Assembly: GCF_010078385.1 (NCBI RefSeq)
Contig: NZ_SIJC01000008.1
Span: 124,001 to 188,000 of the forward strand
Origin: Chengkuizengella sediminis
GTDB taxonomy: Bacteria; Bacillota; Bacilli; Paenibacillales; KCTC-33759
DNA: 64,000 bases
Direction: 5' to 3'
The translations under genes and the position numbers were made by a program. Below the pieces are notes generated by a model that saw only the letters and a list, made by a program, of their open reading frames with translations, was not told the DNA's origin and did not search any database. Shown here one piece after another: positions 9,593 to 18,590 of the stretch (its first letter is position 1; each line of letters begins with the position of its first letter).

Positions 9593-11323
9593 TTAGACCA
9601 GTTTTAAACCATTGGTAATAAGATTTTTTAATGATAAATCTCGTTCTTTTAAATCAATTAAATCTTTACGCAACTTTTCTTGTTCTTGTTGATGTATGTC
9701 ATGTTCTGATAATATTTCTAATACTTCTAATCGTAACAACCAATCATTAGGATAGGAATGATTCAGTTCGGCCACAACTTCTAGTAGAGTTTCTCCAACG
9801 ATCATGATGTCGTATTTTGATTCTCGTAAATCACGTACTTTTTTATAAAGTTTTTCTAATGGTTTTAATGAGATTGGTTGCTTTTCCTCTATTACTTCTT
9901 CTTCTACTGTAAAATAAGCTTCAGGATCAGCTGCTCCTGCATAGACGGATGTAATACTTGCTCCTACAGCCATATCATACATACCCCACTCAGGTTTGAA
10001 TAGGTCAACATGATCATATGTTACTACAGCATTCTTAAGACGAATGAGAGTAATTGTATTGTTTTTTCTAACTACTTCGTGAACTAATCCTGTTACTGTG
10101 ACACCGCTTTCATATTGAAGGTTGCTCTGTTGTCCTACAACAATGCCACATTGAACTAATTCAATGTTCGAAAACTCTTCTAGAGGTTTTTTCTCACCCT
10201 TCAATAGTCCAATCGGTGAACCAAATCCATCAGCATGAACATCTTTACCATGGCTTTCTAGTACCTGATTATCATTTGATAATGTAGTTGCACCAGACGT
10301 TTGTAAATAGATGGCTTCCTGATTTTGATCTTTGATGATTTTAGAGATCGTTCCAGTGACTTGTAAACCAGAGCTATATTCAGCCGTTGCTGTTGCACCA
10401 GATCCTATTGCTTTCTCTAAGCTTTCAGTACCACCAACGGTAAACGCCATACGTTTTGCATATTCTTTAACTGCATCGATTAATTGATCGAAGTCTTTAC
10501 ATACAAACAATTGGGGTTGTTTTGTCGTTATATCAAAGCCTGTAGAAATTACCTGCTCTAATTCAAATGGTATTTTTTTAACTTCATCTGTTAAACAACT
10601 ACTACTTTCGCCTACTGATGATAATAAACCAGCACCGTAAATTTTAGGGTTTGATACATCCCCAATTAAACCGTACTCCACTGTCCACCAGTATAGTCTA
10701 GAAATCTCTTCAGCCTCAGATAAATGTTTAACAGCTCGTTGTTTTTCTTCAAGTACTCGTTCGGCTTCAGCAATTTCTTCTTTAGTAGAGCTGCCTTTTT
10801 CTAACAGATTAGATAATGTACGAACAGCTTCAAATACTTCATGCTCTTCTTTAGTAGCAATCGCTCTGCGACCGATTTGACCAAATAACTTTACGTATTC
10901 TGCATATTTCTCATCACAAAGAATAGGTGCATGTCCTGCTGCTTCATGTATGATATCAGGTGCAGGGGTATATTCAATGTTTTCTAATTTTCGAATATCA
11001 GTACCAATTGGAAGTAATCCGTGGGCTTGAAAATCAAAAAAGATCACACCAGGAATGTAACCATCTATAGCTACAGCCCCCCAGTTAAACGGTTTCAAGC
11101 TAGTATGCATTTCCTCAACTCTTGGAATTCTCTCAATATCCATACCTGAAGCCGTTACACCATTTGTGTATGCTTCATGAGCAACATTCTTAAAAAAATT
11201 AACATTTTGTCTCATAACATATCGCCAAACTGCGTGATTAATAGGTGTATATTCCTCATATTGTTGATCAATAACATACTCTCTTAAATGAGCGGGAATA
11301 TCACTTTTTTTTAATAATTCCAT
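9593..11323 (-). CDS. phhA: Aromatic amino acid hydroxylase (phenylalanine 4-hydroxylase), long form
   Basis: Pterin-dependent, non-haem iron monooxygenase that converts phenylalanine to tyrosine. The iron ligands are the two histidines of HEAAGHAPIL (near residue 130) and the glutamate in WWTVEYGLIGD (near residue 215); YGAGLLSSVGES is the conserved active-site strand. The protein is 576 residues, whereas compact bacterial enzymes are under 300. Residues from about 290 to 576 form an extra, strand-rich region of unknown function that also occurs in long Bacillales versions. The ATG has GGGAGG just upstream on the minus strand. No pterin recycling gene is seen nearby. Confidence 0.9.
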   Translation of the reverse strand: MELLKKSDIPAHLREYVIDQQYEEYTPINHAVWRYVMRQNVNFFKNVAHEAYTNGVTASGMDIERIPRVEEMHTSLKPFNWGAVAIDGYIPGVIFFDFQAHGLLPIGTDIRKLENIEYTPAPDIIHEAAGHAPILCDEKYAEYVKLFGQIGRRAIATKEEHEVFEAVRTLSNLLEKGSSTKEEIAEAERVLEEKQRAVKHLSEAEEISRLYWWTVEYGLIGDVSNPKIYGAGLLSSVGESSSCLTDEVKKIPFELEQVISTGFDITTKQPQLFVCKDFDQLIDAVKEYAKRMAFTVGGTESLEKAIGSGATATAEYSSGLQVTGTISKIIKDQNQEAIYLQTSGATTLSNDNQVLESHGKDVHADGFGSPIGLLKGEKKPLEEFSNIELVQCGIVVGQQSNLQYESGVTVTGLVHEVVRKNNTITLIRLKNAVVTYDHVDLFKPEWGMYDMAVGASITSVYAGAADPEAYFTVEEEVIEEKQPISLKPLEKLYKKVRDLRESKYDIMIVGETLLEVVAELNHSYPNDWLLRLEVLEILSEHDIHQQEQEKLRKDLIDLKERDLSLKNLITNGLKLV

Positions 11324-11490
11324 TATAAATCCTCCCTAACAAGTAATCATACTCCAACTAGGAATAAATCGGTGAGAAAAAATACTATTCTCAAACGCTT
11401 TTTAGCCTTTGTTATTATATCATACTTTATTATCCATTGTATGTACTTATACTTGTTTTAAGTAGTCAGTCCAGCTACGAAAAATAATCA
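11324..11490. other. Divergent intergenic stretch between phhA and the T-box leaders
   Basis: This AT-rich stretch must carry the phhA promoter. On the minus strand TATAAT occurs near 11418, but without a convincing -35 box at the right distance. Nothing else is recognised. Confidence 0.4.
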
Positions 11491-11519
11491 TTGATTTCAT
11501 TATTATTTTGATGTATAGT
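11491..11519 (+). promoter_or_regulatory. Promoter for the T-box/thrS transcript
   Basis: TTGATT at 11491-11496 and TATAGT at 11514-11519 are separated by 17 bases, a good sigma-A match. Transcription would start near 11526, just before the first T-box leader. Confidence 0.65.
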
Positions 11520-11525
11520 ATGGAA

Positions 11526-11782
11526 AATAATGAATCAAAGGAAAGCAATGAAAAGGACAATAGTTATTTTAACGGTTATACAGAGAAGGAAGAAAAGCTG
11601 AGAACTTCCTAACGCAGTAAGATAACTTACCGCCTTTGAGCTGTATTGGGGAATGAAAAACCAATGCCGTTTTTGCGACGTTACAGCAAATAGAGCCATT
11701 GATGAATCATTGATGGGAATCTGGGTGGAACCACGGATGTATAACACATTCGTCCCTCTTGTAGGGATGAGTGTGTTTTTTG
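11526..11782 (+). ncRNA. T-box leader, copy 1 (thrS)
   Basis: A T-box riboswitch senses uncharged tRNA and switches between terminator and antiterminator. The T-box core GGGTGGAACCACGG is at 11723-11736. A stem III-like hairpin (11693-11716) precedes it and the terminator follows at 11744-11781, with arms ACACATTCGTCCCT and AGGGATGAGTGTGT and a T-run. The stem I region holds the typical CAGAGAAGG-type AG bulge. ACC at 11629-11631 is a possible threonine specifier, but I could not fold stem I well enough to be sure. The downstream gene is thrS, which fits threonine. Confidence 0.9.
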
Positions 11783-12046
11783 TTTTTAAAAATTTATAAG
11801 AGCACAAAAGCAATGAAAAGGACAATAGTTATTTTAACGGTTATACAGAGAAGGAAGAAAAGCTGAGAACTTCCTAACGCAGTAAGATAACTTACCGCCT
11901 TTGAGCTGTATTGGGGAATGAAAAACCAATGCCGTTTTTGCGACGTTACAGCAAATAGAGCCATTGATGAATCATTGATGGGAATCTGGGTGGAACCACG
12001 GATGTATAACACATTCGTCCCTTTTGTAGGGATGAGTGTGTTTTTT
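11542..12046 (+). repeat. Tandem direct repeat of the T-box leader (2 x 240 bp)
   Basis: The units 11542-11781 and 11807-12046 are identical except for one base near the terminator loop, separated by a 25-base AT-rich linker. The near identity argues for a recent duplication or ongoing gene conversion. Confidence 0.93.
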
Positions 12047-12047
12047 T
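11807..12047 (+). ncRNA. T-box leader, copy 2 (thrS)
   Basis: This is a second complete T-box leader, offset 265 bases from the first. Over the 240 bases compared (11542-11781 against 11807-12046) I find one difference, a C/T in the terminator loop. The T-box core lies at 11988-12001 and the terminator at 12009-12047. Because both terminators are intact, RNA polymerase would have to pass two tRNA-dependent checkpoints before thrS. Confidence 0.9.
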
Positions 12048-12082
12048 ATACAAACTATTCAAAATGAAATGGAGTGTTATTC

Positions 12083-14005
12083 ATGAGTGAAAATCGTATT
12101 CAAATCGTTTTTCCAGATGGACAAATGAAGGACTTTGATAAAGGGATTACTTTAGGGGAAATTACACAATCAATAAGCCCTAGTTTAAAAAAGAGAGCAG
12201 TAGCAGGGAAAGTAAATAACCAAATTGTAGATTTGAATAGAAGGTTAACTTCTAATGCAAAAATAGAAATGATCACTATAGATTCTATAGAAGGAATAGA
12301 TATAGTAAGACATTCGTCTGCACATGTATTAGCACAAGCTGTAAAAAGAATTTATGGGAATGTGAGATTAGGAGTAGGTCCAGTGATTGAACATGGATTT
12401 TATTATGATATAGACCTCCCCCAAAATATAACTTTAGAAGATTTGCCAGAAATAGAGAAAGAAATGCAAAAAATCATAGATGAAAACTTAGACATTCAGC
12501 GGATAGAGATGAGTAGAGATATGGCAGAGAAATTATTTCAAGATATGGGTGACGAATTAAAATTAGAACTGTTAGAAGATATTCCTTATGATGAGAAAAT
12601 AACAATTTATAAACAAGGAGAATTTATAGATCTGTGCCGTGGTCCTCATTTGCCTTCAACTGGGTTGATAAAAGCATTTAAATTGACAAAGATTTCTGGA
12701 GCATATTGGAGAGGGAATAGCAATAATAAAGTATTGCAGCGCTTCTATGGTGTATCATTTCCCTCAAAAAAGGAATTGAAAAGTTATCTCTTTTTTCTTG
12801 AAGATGCATCAAAAAGAAATCACAAGAAGCTTGGTCAGCAACTTGAGTTATTCATGTTCTCTGATGAAGCTGCTGGAATGCCTTTTTACTTGCCAAAGGG
12901 ACAAATTGTCAGAAATGAACTTGAAGCAATGTTAAAAGATTTTCAAAAAAAATTAGGTTACCAAGAGGTACGTACACCATCAATGATGAAACAAAAGTTA
13001 TGGGAGGATTCAGGACATTGGGAGCACTATAAAGAAAATATGTATTATTCAGATGTAGATCATACTCGCTTTGCTCTAAAGCCAATGAATTGTCCTGGTC
13101 ATATGTTAATCTTTAAAAATAAACTACATTCCTATCGAGAATTACCACTTAGATTGGCAGAATTTGGGCAAGTCCATCGACATGAATTTAGCGGCTCTTT
13201 AAATGGACTATTAAGAGTTCGTACATTTTGTCAGGATGATGCACATATTTTCGTGACACCTGAACAAATCAAAAGTGAAATCAAATCGATCATAGTATCT
13301 ATAGATCATGTTTATAAAGTATTTGGTTTTGAATATGAGCTTGAATTATCCACTAGACCAAATGATTCTTTGGGTGATGATGAATTAAGGAATAAAGCTG
13401 AGGGGGCATTGATAGAAGTATTAGAAAGTTTAGAGTATAAGTTTAGGATTAATGAAGGGGATGGGGCTTTTTACGGACCTAAAATTGATTTTCATATAAA
13501 AGATGCTCTAAAGAGAAGTCATCAATGTGCAACAGTACAATTGGATTTTCAAATGCCAGAAAAATTTGATCTAAGTTATATAAATGAGAAAAATGAGAAG
13601 CAACGTCCGGTGGTGATACATCGGGCAGTACTTGGTTCTATAGATCGATTTTTAGGGATATTAATTGAACACTTTGCTGGAGCATTCCCAACTTGGATCG
13701 CGCCAACACAAGTTAAGATAATACCAGTTTCTATTGAAGCACATCATAATTATGTAGAAGAAATTAAAAGTCAAATGAATTCTGCAAATATAAGAATGGA
13801 AGTAGATTGGCGGGAAGAAAAACTCGGATATAAAATCAGGGAGGCTAAGATGCAAAAAGTTCCGTATATCATCGTCGTAGGGGATAAGGAGGTACAGGAT
13901 AACACTGTAAATGTACAACAATTTGGCAATGAAGGATCAGAACAATACATTTTAGAAAAATTTATTTCCAAAGTAGTCAATGAAATTAAACTACGAAAGC
14001 TCTAA
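12083..14005 (+). CDS. thrS: Threonyl-tRNA synthetase
   Basis: A class II aminoacyl-tRNA synthetase of 640 residues that charges tRNA-Thr. Order of domains: TGS (about 1-62), the second additional/editing domain with HSSAHVLAQAVKR (near 73), the catalytic core with KPMNCPGHM and HRHEFSG, and the C-terminal anticodon-binding domain with KVPYIIVVGDKE. The cysteine in MNCPGH and downstream histidines are the zinc ligands. I use ATG 12083, with GGAGTG at 12071-12076 as binding site; GTG 12074 is inside it. Two tandem T-boxes precede it. Bacillus subtilis thrZ is known to have three tandem T-boxes, so this could be a thrZ-like copy, which the window alone cannot settle. Confidence 0.96.
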   Translation: MSENRIQIVFPDGQMKDFDKGITLGEITQSISPSLKKRAVAGKVNNQIVDLNRRLTSNAKIEMITIDSIEGIDIVRHSSAHVLAQAVKRIYGNVRLGVGPVIEHGFYYDIDLPQNITLEDLPEIEKEMQKIIDENLDIQRIEMSRDMAEKLFQDMGDELKLELLEDIPYDEKITIYKQGEFIDLCRGPHLPSTGLIKAFKLTKISGAYWRGNSNNKVLQRFYGVSFPSKKELKSYLFFLEDASKRNHKKLGQQLELFMFSDEAAGMPFYLPKGQIVRNELEAMLKDFQKKLGYQEVRTPSMMKQKLWEDSGHWEHYKENMYYSDVDHTRFALKPMNCPGHMLIFKNKLHSYRELPLRLAEFGQVHRHEFSGSLNGLLRVRTFCQDDAHIFVTPEQIKSEIKSIIVSIDHVYKVFGFEYELELSTRPNDSLGDDELRNKAEGALIEVLESLEYKFRINEGDGAFYGPKIDFHIKDALKRSHQCATVQLDFQMPEKFDLSYINEKNEKQRPVVIHRAVLGSIDRFLGILIEHFAGAFPTWIAPTQVKIIPVSIEAHHNYVEEIKSQMNSANIRMEVDWREEKLGYKIREAKMQKVPYIIVVGDKEVQDNTVNVQQFGNEGSEQYILEKFISKVVNEIKLRKL

Positions 14006-14018
14006 TGTACTAGATGCT

Positions 14019-14053
14019 TAAACCCATATCGTCTATATTGATATGGGTTTTTA
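14019..14053 (+). terminator. Terminator after thrS
   Basis: The arms AAACCCATATC and GATATGGGTTT pair perfectly across a nine-base loop and run into T5. Confidence 0.85.
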
Positions 14054-14109
14054 TGATATACTTCTAGCTATTATATTTTTAATGTTATCAATGAAATGAG
14101 GAAAACAAG

Positions 14110-15462
14110 ATGATCCAAACAAAGACTAAAAAAGCAAAGCTTTTTCAATTTAACGCCATATTATTACCCATACTTATTAGTCAACTTGGTTTATTTTCCA
14201 TGAATTTTTTTGATACTGTGATGTCAGGGCAAGTGAGTCCAACAGATTTAGCTGGGGTAGCTATTGGTTCTAGTATATGGGTACCTATATTCACTGGATT
14301 ATCAGGTATTTTAATGGCATTAACCCCTACAGTTGCACAATATGTTGGTGCTAGAGAAAATGATAAAATCACAAAAGCTGTAATCCAAGCCATCTATTTA
14401 TCACTTCTGATCACGTTAATAATCATTATATTTGGTTTGTTTTTTTTGCAACCCATTTTACAATGGATGAACTTAGACTCTGATGTGAGATTTATTGCAT
14501 TCAATTATTTAAAAGCTCTTTCGTTCGGTTTAATCCCATTGTTTGTATACAACGTATTAAGATATTTCATAGATGGATTAGGAGAAACGCGAACGACGAT
14601 GATCATTACATTGCTGTCGTTACCTATCAATTTATTTCTTAACTATGTTCTAATATTTGGGAAATTGGGATTCCCTCAAATGGGTGGTGTTGGAGCAGGT
14701 TACGCATCAGCCATTACTTACTGGTGTATTTTGTTAATTGCTTTATTTGTGATTATGAAATTTCAGACTTTTTCTCATTACAGATTGTTTAGTCGTGTAG
14801 AGAAGATATCATTTGAAGTTTGGGGCAGGCTGATGAAAATTGGAATACCAATTGGTTTTTCCATCTTTTTTGAAACGAGTATTTTTGCTGCAGTTACGTT
14901 ATTGATGAGCGAATTTGATACAAATACGATTGCCGCACATCAGTCTGCATTAAATTTTGCGTCGTTTCTATATATGATCCCATTAAGTATTTCCATGGCA
15001 CTTACCATTTCAGTAGGATTTGAAGTTGGAGCAAAACGTTACAGAGATGCTGTTCAATACAGTTATATAGGGATTGGTTCAGCCATTCTTATATCCATCA
15101 TAAGTGCAATTGGCTTGTTTATATTTAGTGATCAAGTCGCAGGAATTTATACAAAGGATTCAACTGTATTATTGTTAACGAAACAGTTTTTATTTTTCGC
15201 TATTTTCTTTCAATTATCTGATGCCATTGCCGCACCGATTCAAGGGGCTCTACGAGGATATAAAGATGTGAATTCTACTTTTGTATTAGCATTTGTTTCA
15301 TTCTGGGTCATTGGGCTCCCAGTTGGCTATTGTTTAGCAAACTTTACAACTTACGGTGCTTTTGGATATTGGATAGGATTGATATCTGGATTGGCAGTTG
15401 GAGCTGTATGTTTAATATTACGACTAACTTATATTCAGAGGAAAAAATATGTGAGTTTATAA
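14110..15462 (+). CDS. MATE family multidrug/toxin exporter
   Basis: A 450-residue membrane protein with about twelve predicted segments and the MATE pattern: LLPILISQLGLFSMNFFDTVMSG at the start, PTVAQYVGARENDKI in the first half, and the repeated second-half bundle with VGFEVGAKRYRDAVQYS. It exports cationic drugs or metabolites using a Na+ or H+ gradient. The IAAPIQGALRGYKDVNSTF segment matches the NorM-type subgroup. ATG 14110 follows GAGGAAAAC. It forms a single-gene unit between two terminators. Confidence 0.92.
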   Translation: MIQTKTKKAKLFQFNAILLPILISQLGLFSMNFFDTVMSGQVSPTDLAGVAIGSSIWVPIFTGLSGILMALTPTVAQYVGARENDKITKAVIQAIYLSLLITLIIIIFGLFFLQPILQWMNLDSDVRFIAFNYLKALSFGLIPLFVYNVLRYFIDGLGETRTTMIITLLSLPINLFLNYVLIFGKLGFPQMGGVGAGYASAITYWCILLIALFVIMKFQTFSHYRLFSRVEKISFEVWGRLMKIGIPIGFSIFFETSIFAAVTLLMSEFDTNTIAAHQSALNFASFLYMIPLSISMALTISVGFEVGAKRYRDAVQYSYIGIGSAILISIISAIGLFIFSDQVAGIYTKDSTVLLLTKQFLFFAIFFQLSDAIAAPIQGALRGYKDVNSTFVLAFVSFWVIGLPVGYCLANFTTYGAFGYWIGLISGLAVGAVCLILRLTYIQRKKYVSL

Positions 15463-15466
15463 AATA

Positions 15467-15504
15467 AAAACAAGCCTCTATATTTTGATTAGAAGCTTGT
15501 TTTT
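15467..15504 (+). terminator. Terminator after the MATE gene
   Basis: AACAAGC and GCTTGTT form the main stem, extended by TCT and AGA after one mismatch, with a following T5 run. Confidence 0.75.
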
Positions 15505-15556
15505 CATCTCTTTAATAAACAAGGATTTGTTCTGTTTTATCAAGGTTTAACCTATT

Positions 15557-15730
15557 TTATTTGGTTTTTTCATTTTCTGAATCCATAAGTTCATTTGCTC
15601 CATTTCGAAATTCTTTAATTGTTGTGCCAATCGCTTTTCCTAACTGTGGTAATTTAGAAGGACCAAAAAGTATCAGTGCAAGTACTAAGATTATTAACAA
15701 ACCTGGAATACCAATACTTGCAATTCCCAT
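15557..15730 (-). CDS. tatA: Sec-independent translocase subunit TatA
   Basis: A 57-residue protein with the TatA layout: one N-terminal membrane span (IPGLLIILVLALILF), the hinge FGPSKLPQLGKAIG, and an amphipathic helix TTIKEFRNGANEL followed by a charged tail. TatA oligomers form the pore for folded proteins with twin-arginine signals. I use ATG 15730, which has AGAGAGGTGA seven bases upstream on the minus strand, rather than an upstream in-frame codon at 15751. It is the last gene behind a multicopper oxidase that carries a twin-arginine signal, so it may serve that substrate. No tatC is seen in the window. Confidence 0.93.
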   Translation of the reverse strand: MGIASIGIPGLLIILVLALILFGPSKLPQLGKAIGTTIKEFRNGANELMDSENEKTK

Positions 15731-15759
15731 GTATATCACCTCTCTATACACATATTTGT

Positions 15760-16980
15760 TTAAAACTTCACTAAAAATGCTGTAACATACATGAGCAAAA
15801 TCCCCAACGTTAATCCACTAAAATTCAACCATGATACTAGAGGGTATTTATTACTTTGAGACTCCTTCCAGATCATTTTACAAATTACAAAAATAACTTG
15901 TAAAATAGCTCCTGCACCGATACCAAAAAATAATGCTGAGAGTGTTGGATTAAAAATAAACCCTCCGATCCATGTACCTAGTATAGCTGGAGTACCGGCA
16001 ACTGCAACAAGTGAAACAAATGTTTTAAAAGTAGGACGTTCCCTTAGTAGAGGAGCAGCTATACCCACTCCCTCTGTAATATTATGAAGTGTAAAGCCGA
16101 TCACTAAAAATGTACCTAAAGCAGCCTCACCTACAGCAAAAGCTGCACCTATAGCAAGACCTTCACCTAAGTTATGCAATCCGATCCCAGTAGCAAGTTT
16201 ATATGATACTCGTTTTCCAGAATCAATATGTGGGTTTGTTTTTCTTTGGTTTGCCTGATCTACTGCAATTAAAAATAAGAAACTTAAAACAAGACCAAAC
16301 CATACTAATCCTGAACCTTGAAATACGCCTGGTACTTCTGCAGCAATTTCAAAACCTTCTTCGACAGTATCTATAACAAGGAAAAATAGTAATCCAACAG
16401 TAAATGCTAAAACGGCATGAATACCACGAGTCGAAAATCTTCTCATAAACGGATACCAAAGCATTCCTAAACTAACTGGAACAATCCCGACATAAAAACC
16501 AATCAATGCATATTGTAAAAAAACATTTGTGGTTAGTACAGGTGTTTTCGTAGCGACTTCAACTTCACCTGTGAACAGCAATCCATTTGTAGTGATAAAT
16601 TTAATTTCATGAGGGTCGCCTTCAACCCATGGATAAGGGATGTAAACTGTTGCATTTTCAAATCGATCTAAAGAGGAGGCGGGATCGAAAGAAGCATTCC
16701 AAAAAGAATCATCCACCAATACTTGAGCAATTTCAATTTGCTCAGGTCCAGAATTAAATATTTTAACTTCAAAACCCGCATCTGTAATCGTTATTTTTTC
16801 TACGTTTAATATTTCAATCGGTGCCACAGATTCATTTTTTATTCCCGTACCAAATAAAGCAATTAATGTGACAATACAAATCAATAAAATAATAGGGATA
16901 AGTCCAAAACCAATCCATTTAAGTTTAGAATCTTTTGGTTGATAATTCGCATTTGTTTGTATTTGAGCCATTTTATTCAC
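15760..16980 (-). CDS. ZIP-family metal permease with an N-terminal extracytoplasmic domain
   Basis: A 406-residue protein. The C-terminal half is a ZIP transporter: GLHNLGEGLAIGAAF carries the HNxxEG metal site of TM4 and FTLHNITEGVGIAAPL the matching site of TM5, and a histidine-poor cytoplasmic loop precedes them. The N-terminal 150 residues are unusual for ZIP: one membrane span (near residues 25-45), then an Ig-like strand-rich domain (KITITDAGFEVKIFNSGPEQIEIAQV) that probably lies outside the cell. The gene lies 7 bp after a multicopper oxidase and before tatA. Zinc, iron, manganese or copper could be the cargo; copper-oxidase context does not decide. Confidence 0.82.
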   Translation of the reverse strand: MNKMAQIQTNANYQPKDSKLKWIGFGLIPIILLICIVTLIALFGTGIKNESVAPIEILNVEKITITDAGFEVKIFNSGPEQIEIAQVLVDDSFWNASFDPASSLDRFENATVYIPYPWVEGDPHEIKFITTNGLLFTGEVEVATKTPVLTTNVFLQYALIGFYVGIVPVSLGMLWYPFMRRFSTRGIHAVLAFTVGLLFFLVIDTVEEGFEIAAEVPGVFQGSGLVWFGLVLSFLFLIAVDQANQRKTNPHIDSGKRVSYKLATGIGLHNLGEGLAIGAAFAVGEAALGTFLVIGFTLHNITEGVGIAAPLLRERPTFKTFVSLVAVAGTPAILGTWIGGFIFNPTLSALFFGIGAGAILQVIFVICKMIWKESQSNKYPLVSWLNFSGLTLGILLMYVTAFLVKF

Positions 16981-16987
16981 TCCTCCT

Positions 16988-18010
16988 TTACTCTGCTAAA
17001 AAGAATCCCATCCAACCCAATTCAGCAAATTCACTTTGGTGTGCGTGAAACATATAACGTCCAGGGGCTGGAAAAGTTATTTCTAAAATCCCACGTTCAC
17101 CTTGGCACTGCATAATTGTGTCAGTGTATTGAGGACGTGCTTCTGGGTCTGAACCTGTGGCGTAATAATGAAAGTAATTAGCATGTAGATGGAATGAATT
17201 AATTAAATCAAATTCTGTAAAATTACTCAAATATATTCTTACTAACTCTCCTACCTTTACTTTTATAGGTTCTTGTTGATAAGCGAATGCATATCCATTA
17301 ACTGCATAAACTTCATTTTCCCCATCTAAATCTAGATCAAAACCGTTCATTACCATATTAAATTCTTTTGCTTTAGCTCTAGGTTTTTTTGGATCAATGA
17401 TTAAATTTCCATATAACCCCTTGTGTATGTGTCTTGCCAGCGGAAATACGTGACAATGGTAAACTTGCATTCCATGAGGTTTTGCTTCAAATTCATAAGT
17501 AAATGATTGACCTGGCATAATGGGGTCTAATCCGTCCATATTTGTGGGATGAATACCATGGAAATGAATAGAATGCGGATGTGATGCTCCATTTGTAAAT
17601 TTAACACTAATGATATCCCCTTCGGTACATCTTAAAGTGGGACCTGGGATTGTACCATTAAATGTCCATCCTGGAAATTTCACACCTCTTGCAATTTCTA
17701 TTTCTGTTTCATATGAGACGATTTCAAATTCCCTAAGTGTTTTACCATCACTTCTTTTACTGACTTTTCCGTAATCAAATTCTGTCAAAATTTTTCGTGC
17801 CATCTTTAAACCTTTTGTAACTTCAGTTCCAGGATCATAACCATGTTGCATTCCCATGTGATTGTCCATGACTTTCTTGGTTTGTAAACCTGATGCATTG
17901 ACGGAGCCGTTTAATATGGATTTGGGATTTAATAGTGCACCCCCAACATAAGATAGAGCTCCAATTGCACTAATTTTTAATAAATCTCTTCTTGAAAATT
18001 TATCTTTCAT
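16988..18010 (-). CDS. Tat-exported multicopper oxidase
   Basis: A 340-residue cupredoxin enzyme. The N-terminus KFSRRDLLKISAIGALSYVGG is a twin-arginine signal (SRRDLLK), so it is exported folded. Copper-binding motifs follow in order: HPHSIHFHGIHP (near 150), QVYHCHVFPLARHIHKG (near 190), SFHLHANYFHYY (near 275) and YMFHAHQSEFAELGWMG near the end. This makes a two-domain oxidase related to nitrite-reductase/laccase types; the substrate may be a metal ion such as Fe(II), Mn(II) or Cu(I), or a phenol. The ATG at 18010 has AAAGGAGG upstream. It leads an operon with a ZIP permease and tatA. Confidence 0.88.
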   Translation of the reverse strand: MKDKFSRRDLLKISAIGALSYVGGALLNPKSILNGSVNASGLQTKKVMDNHMGMQHGYDPGTEVTKGLKMARKILTEFDYGKVSKRSDGKTLREFEIVSYETEIEIARGVKFPGWTFNGTIPGPTLRCTEGDIISVKFTNGASHPHSIHFHGIHPTNMDGLDPIMPGQSFTYEFEAKPHGMQVYHCHVFPLARHIHKGLYGNLIIDPKKPRAKAKEFNMVMNGFDLDLDGENEVYAVNGYAFAYQQEPIKVKVGELVRIYLSNFTEFDLINSFHLHANYFHYYATGSDPEARPQYTDTIMQCQGERGILEITFPAPGRYMFHAHQSEFAELGWMGFFLAE

Positions 18011-18590
18011 TTTTTAAACCTCCTTTGTTCATATAAACTATTTTAAATACCTCTAATTTTAAAATTTTGAAAATTTAAAATTAACGATATATGATTATCT
18101 TCATTCTGAAAATAGTGAAATTTAGGTTTGAATTTCATCAATAAAGGTATGTAATTCGTTTTTCCTAAGAGACAAAAAATTTGTTGTATGAAATTATTTT
18201 GTACAAAGGAAACATTTGAATTAATAATACTATACATTTAAAAAAATGAAAACTATTTTTTGGGCTTATTTTACTCTTTAAGAATATATAATTATATTTA
18301 AAGCCAATCGGCGAGTTTTCTTTAACGGATCGAAAAGTATAACTTTGAACACAATGCCTTATCTCCCCAAATGACATCATTTTTTCAGCAAATAACAATA
18401 GACAAATCCTTTTTAAATTAAAACATACGTGTTTCGCGCGGTAATAAAGAGAAAGTGATTTTGGTAATTTATGATTTTCTCATGTGTTGTAAAGCGATTT
18501 TATAATGACAAAATAATGGTTACATAATTATTGTAAACAACAAAAATATGATACAATGAGTTCTTAAATTTTTAAGGGGGGATAAGAGTT
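18011..18590. other. Divergent 580-bp intergenic region
   Basis: This very AT-rich stretch between the multicopper oxidase and a DUF3900-like gene must carry both promoters. TATAGT- and TACAAT-like -10 boxes occur (near 18233 on the minus strand and 18552 on the plus strand), but neither has a convincing -35 box. I see no coding sequence, terminator or known riboswitch in it. Confidence 0.4.

Noticed and set aside
11535-12012. Two identical minus-strand open frames of about 70-96 codons
   Set aside because: They are antisense to the two T-box leaders and are equal only because the leaders are duplicated; no ribosome binding site or family likeness.
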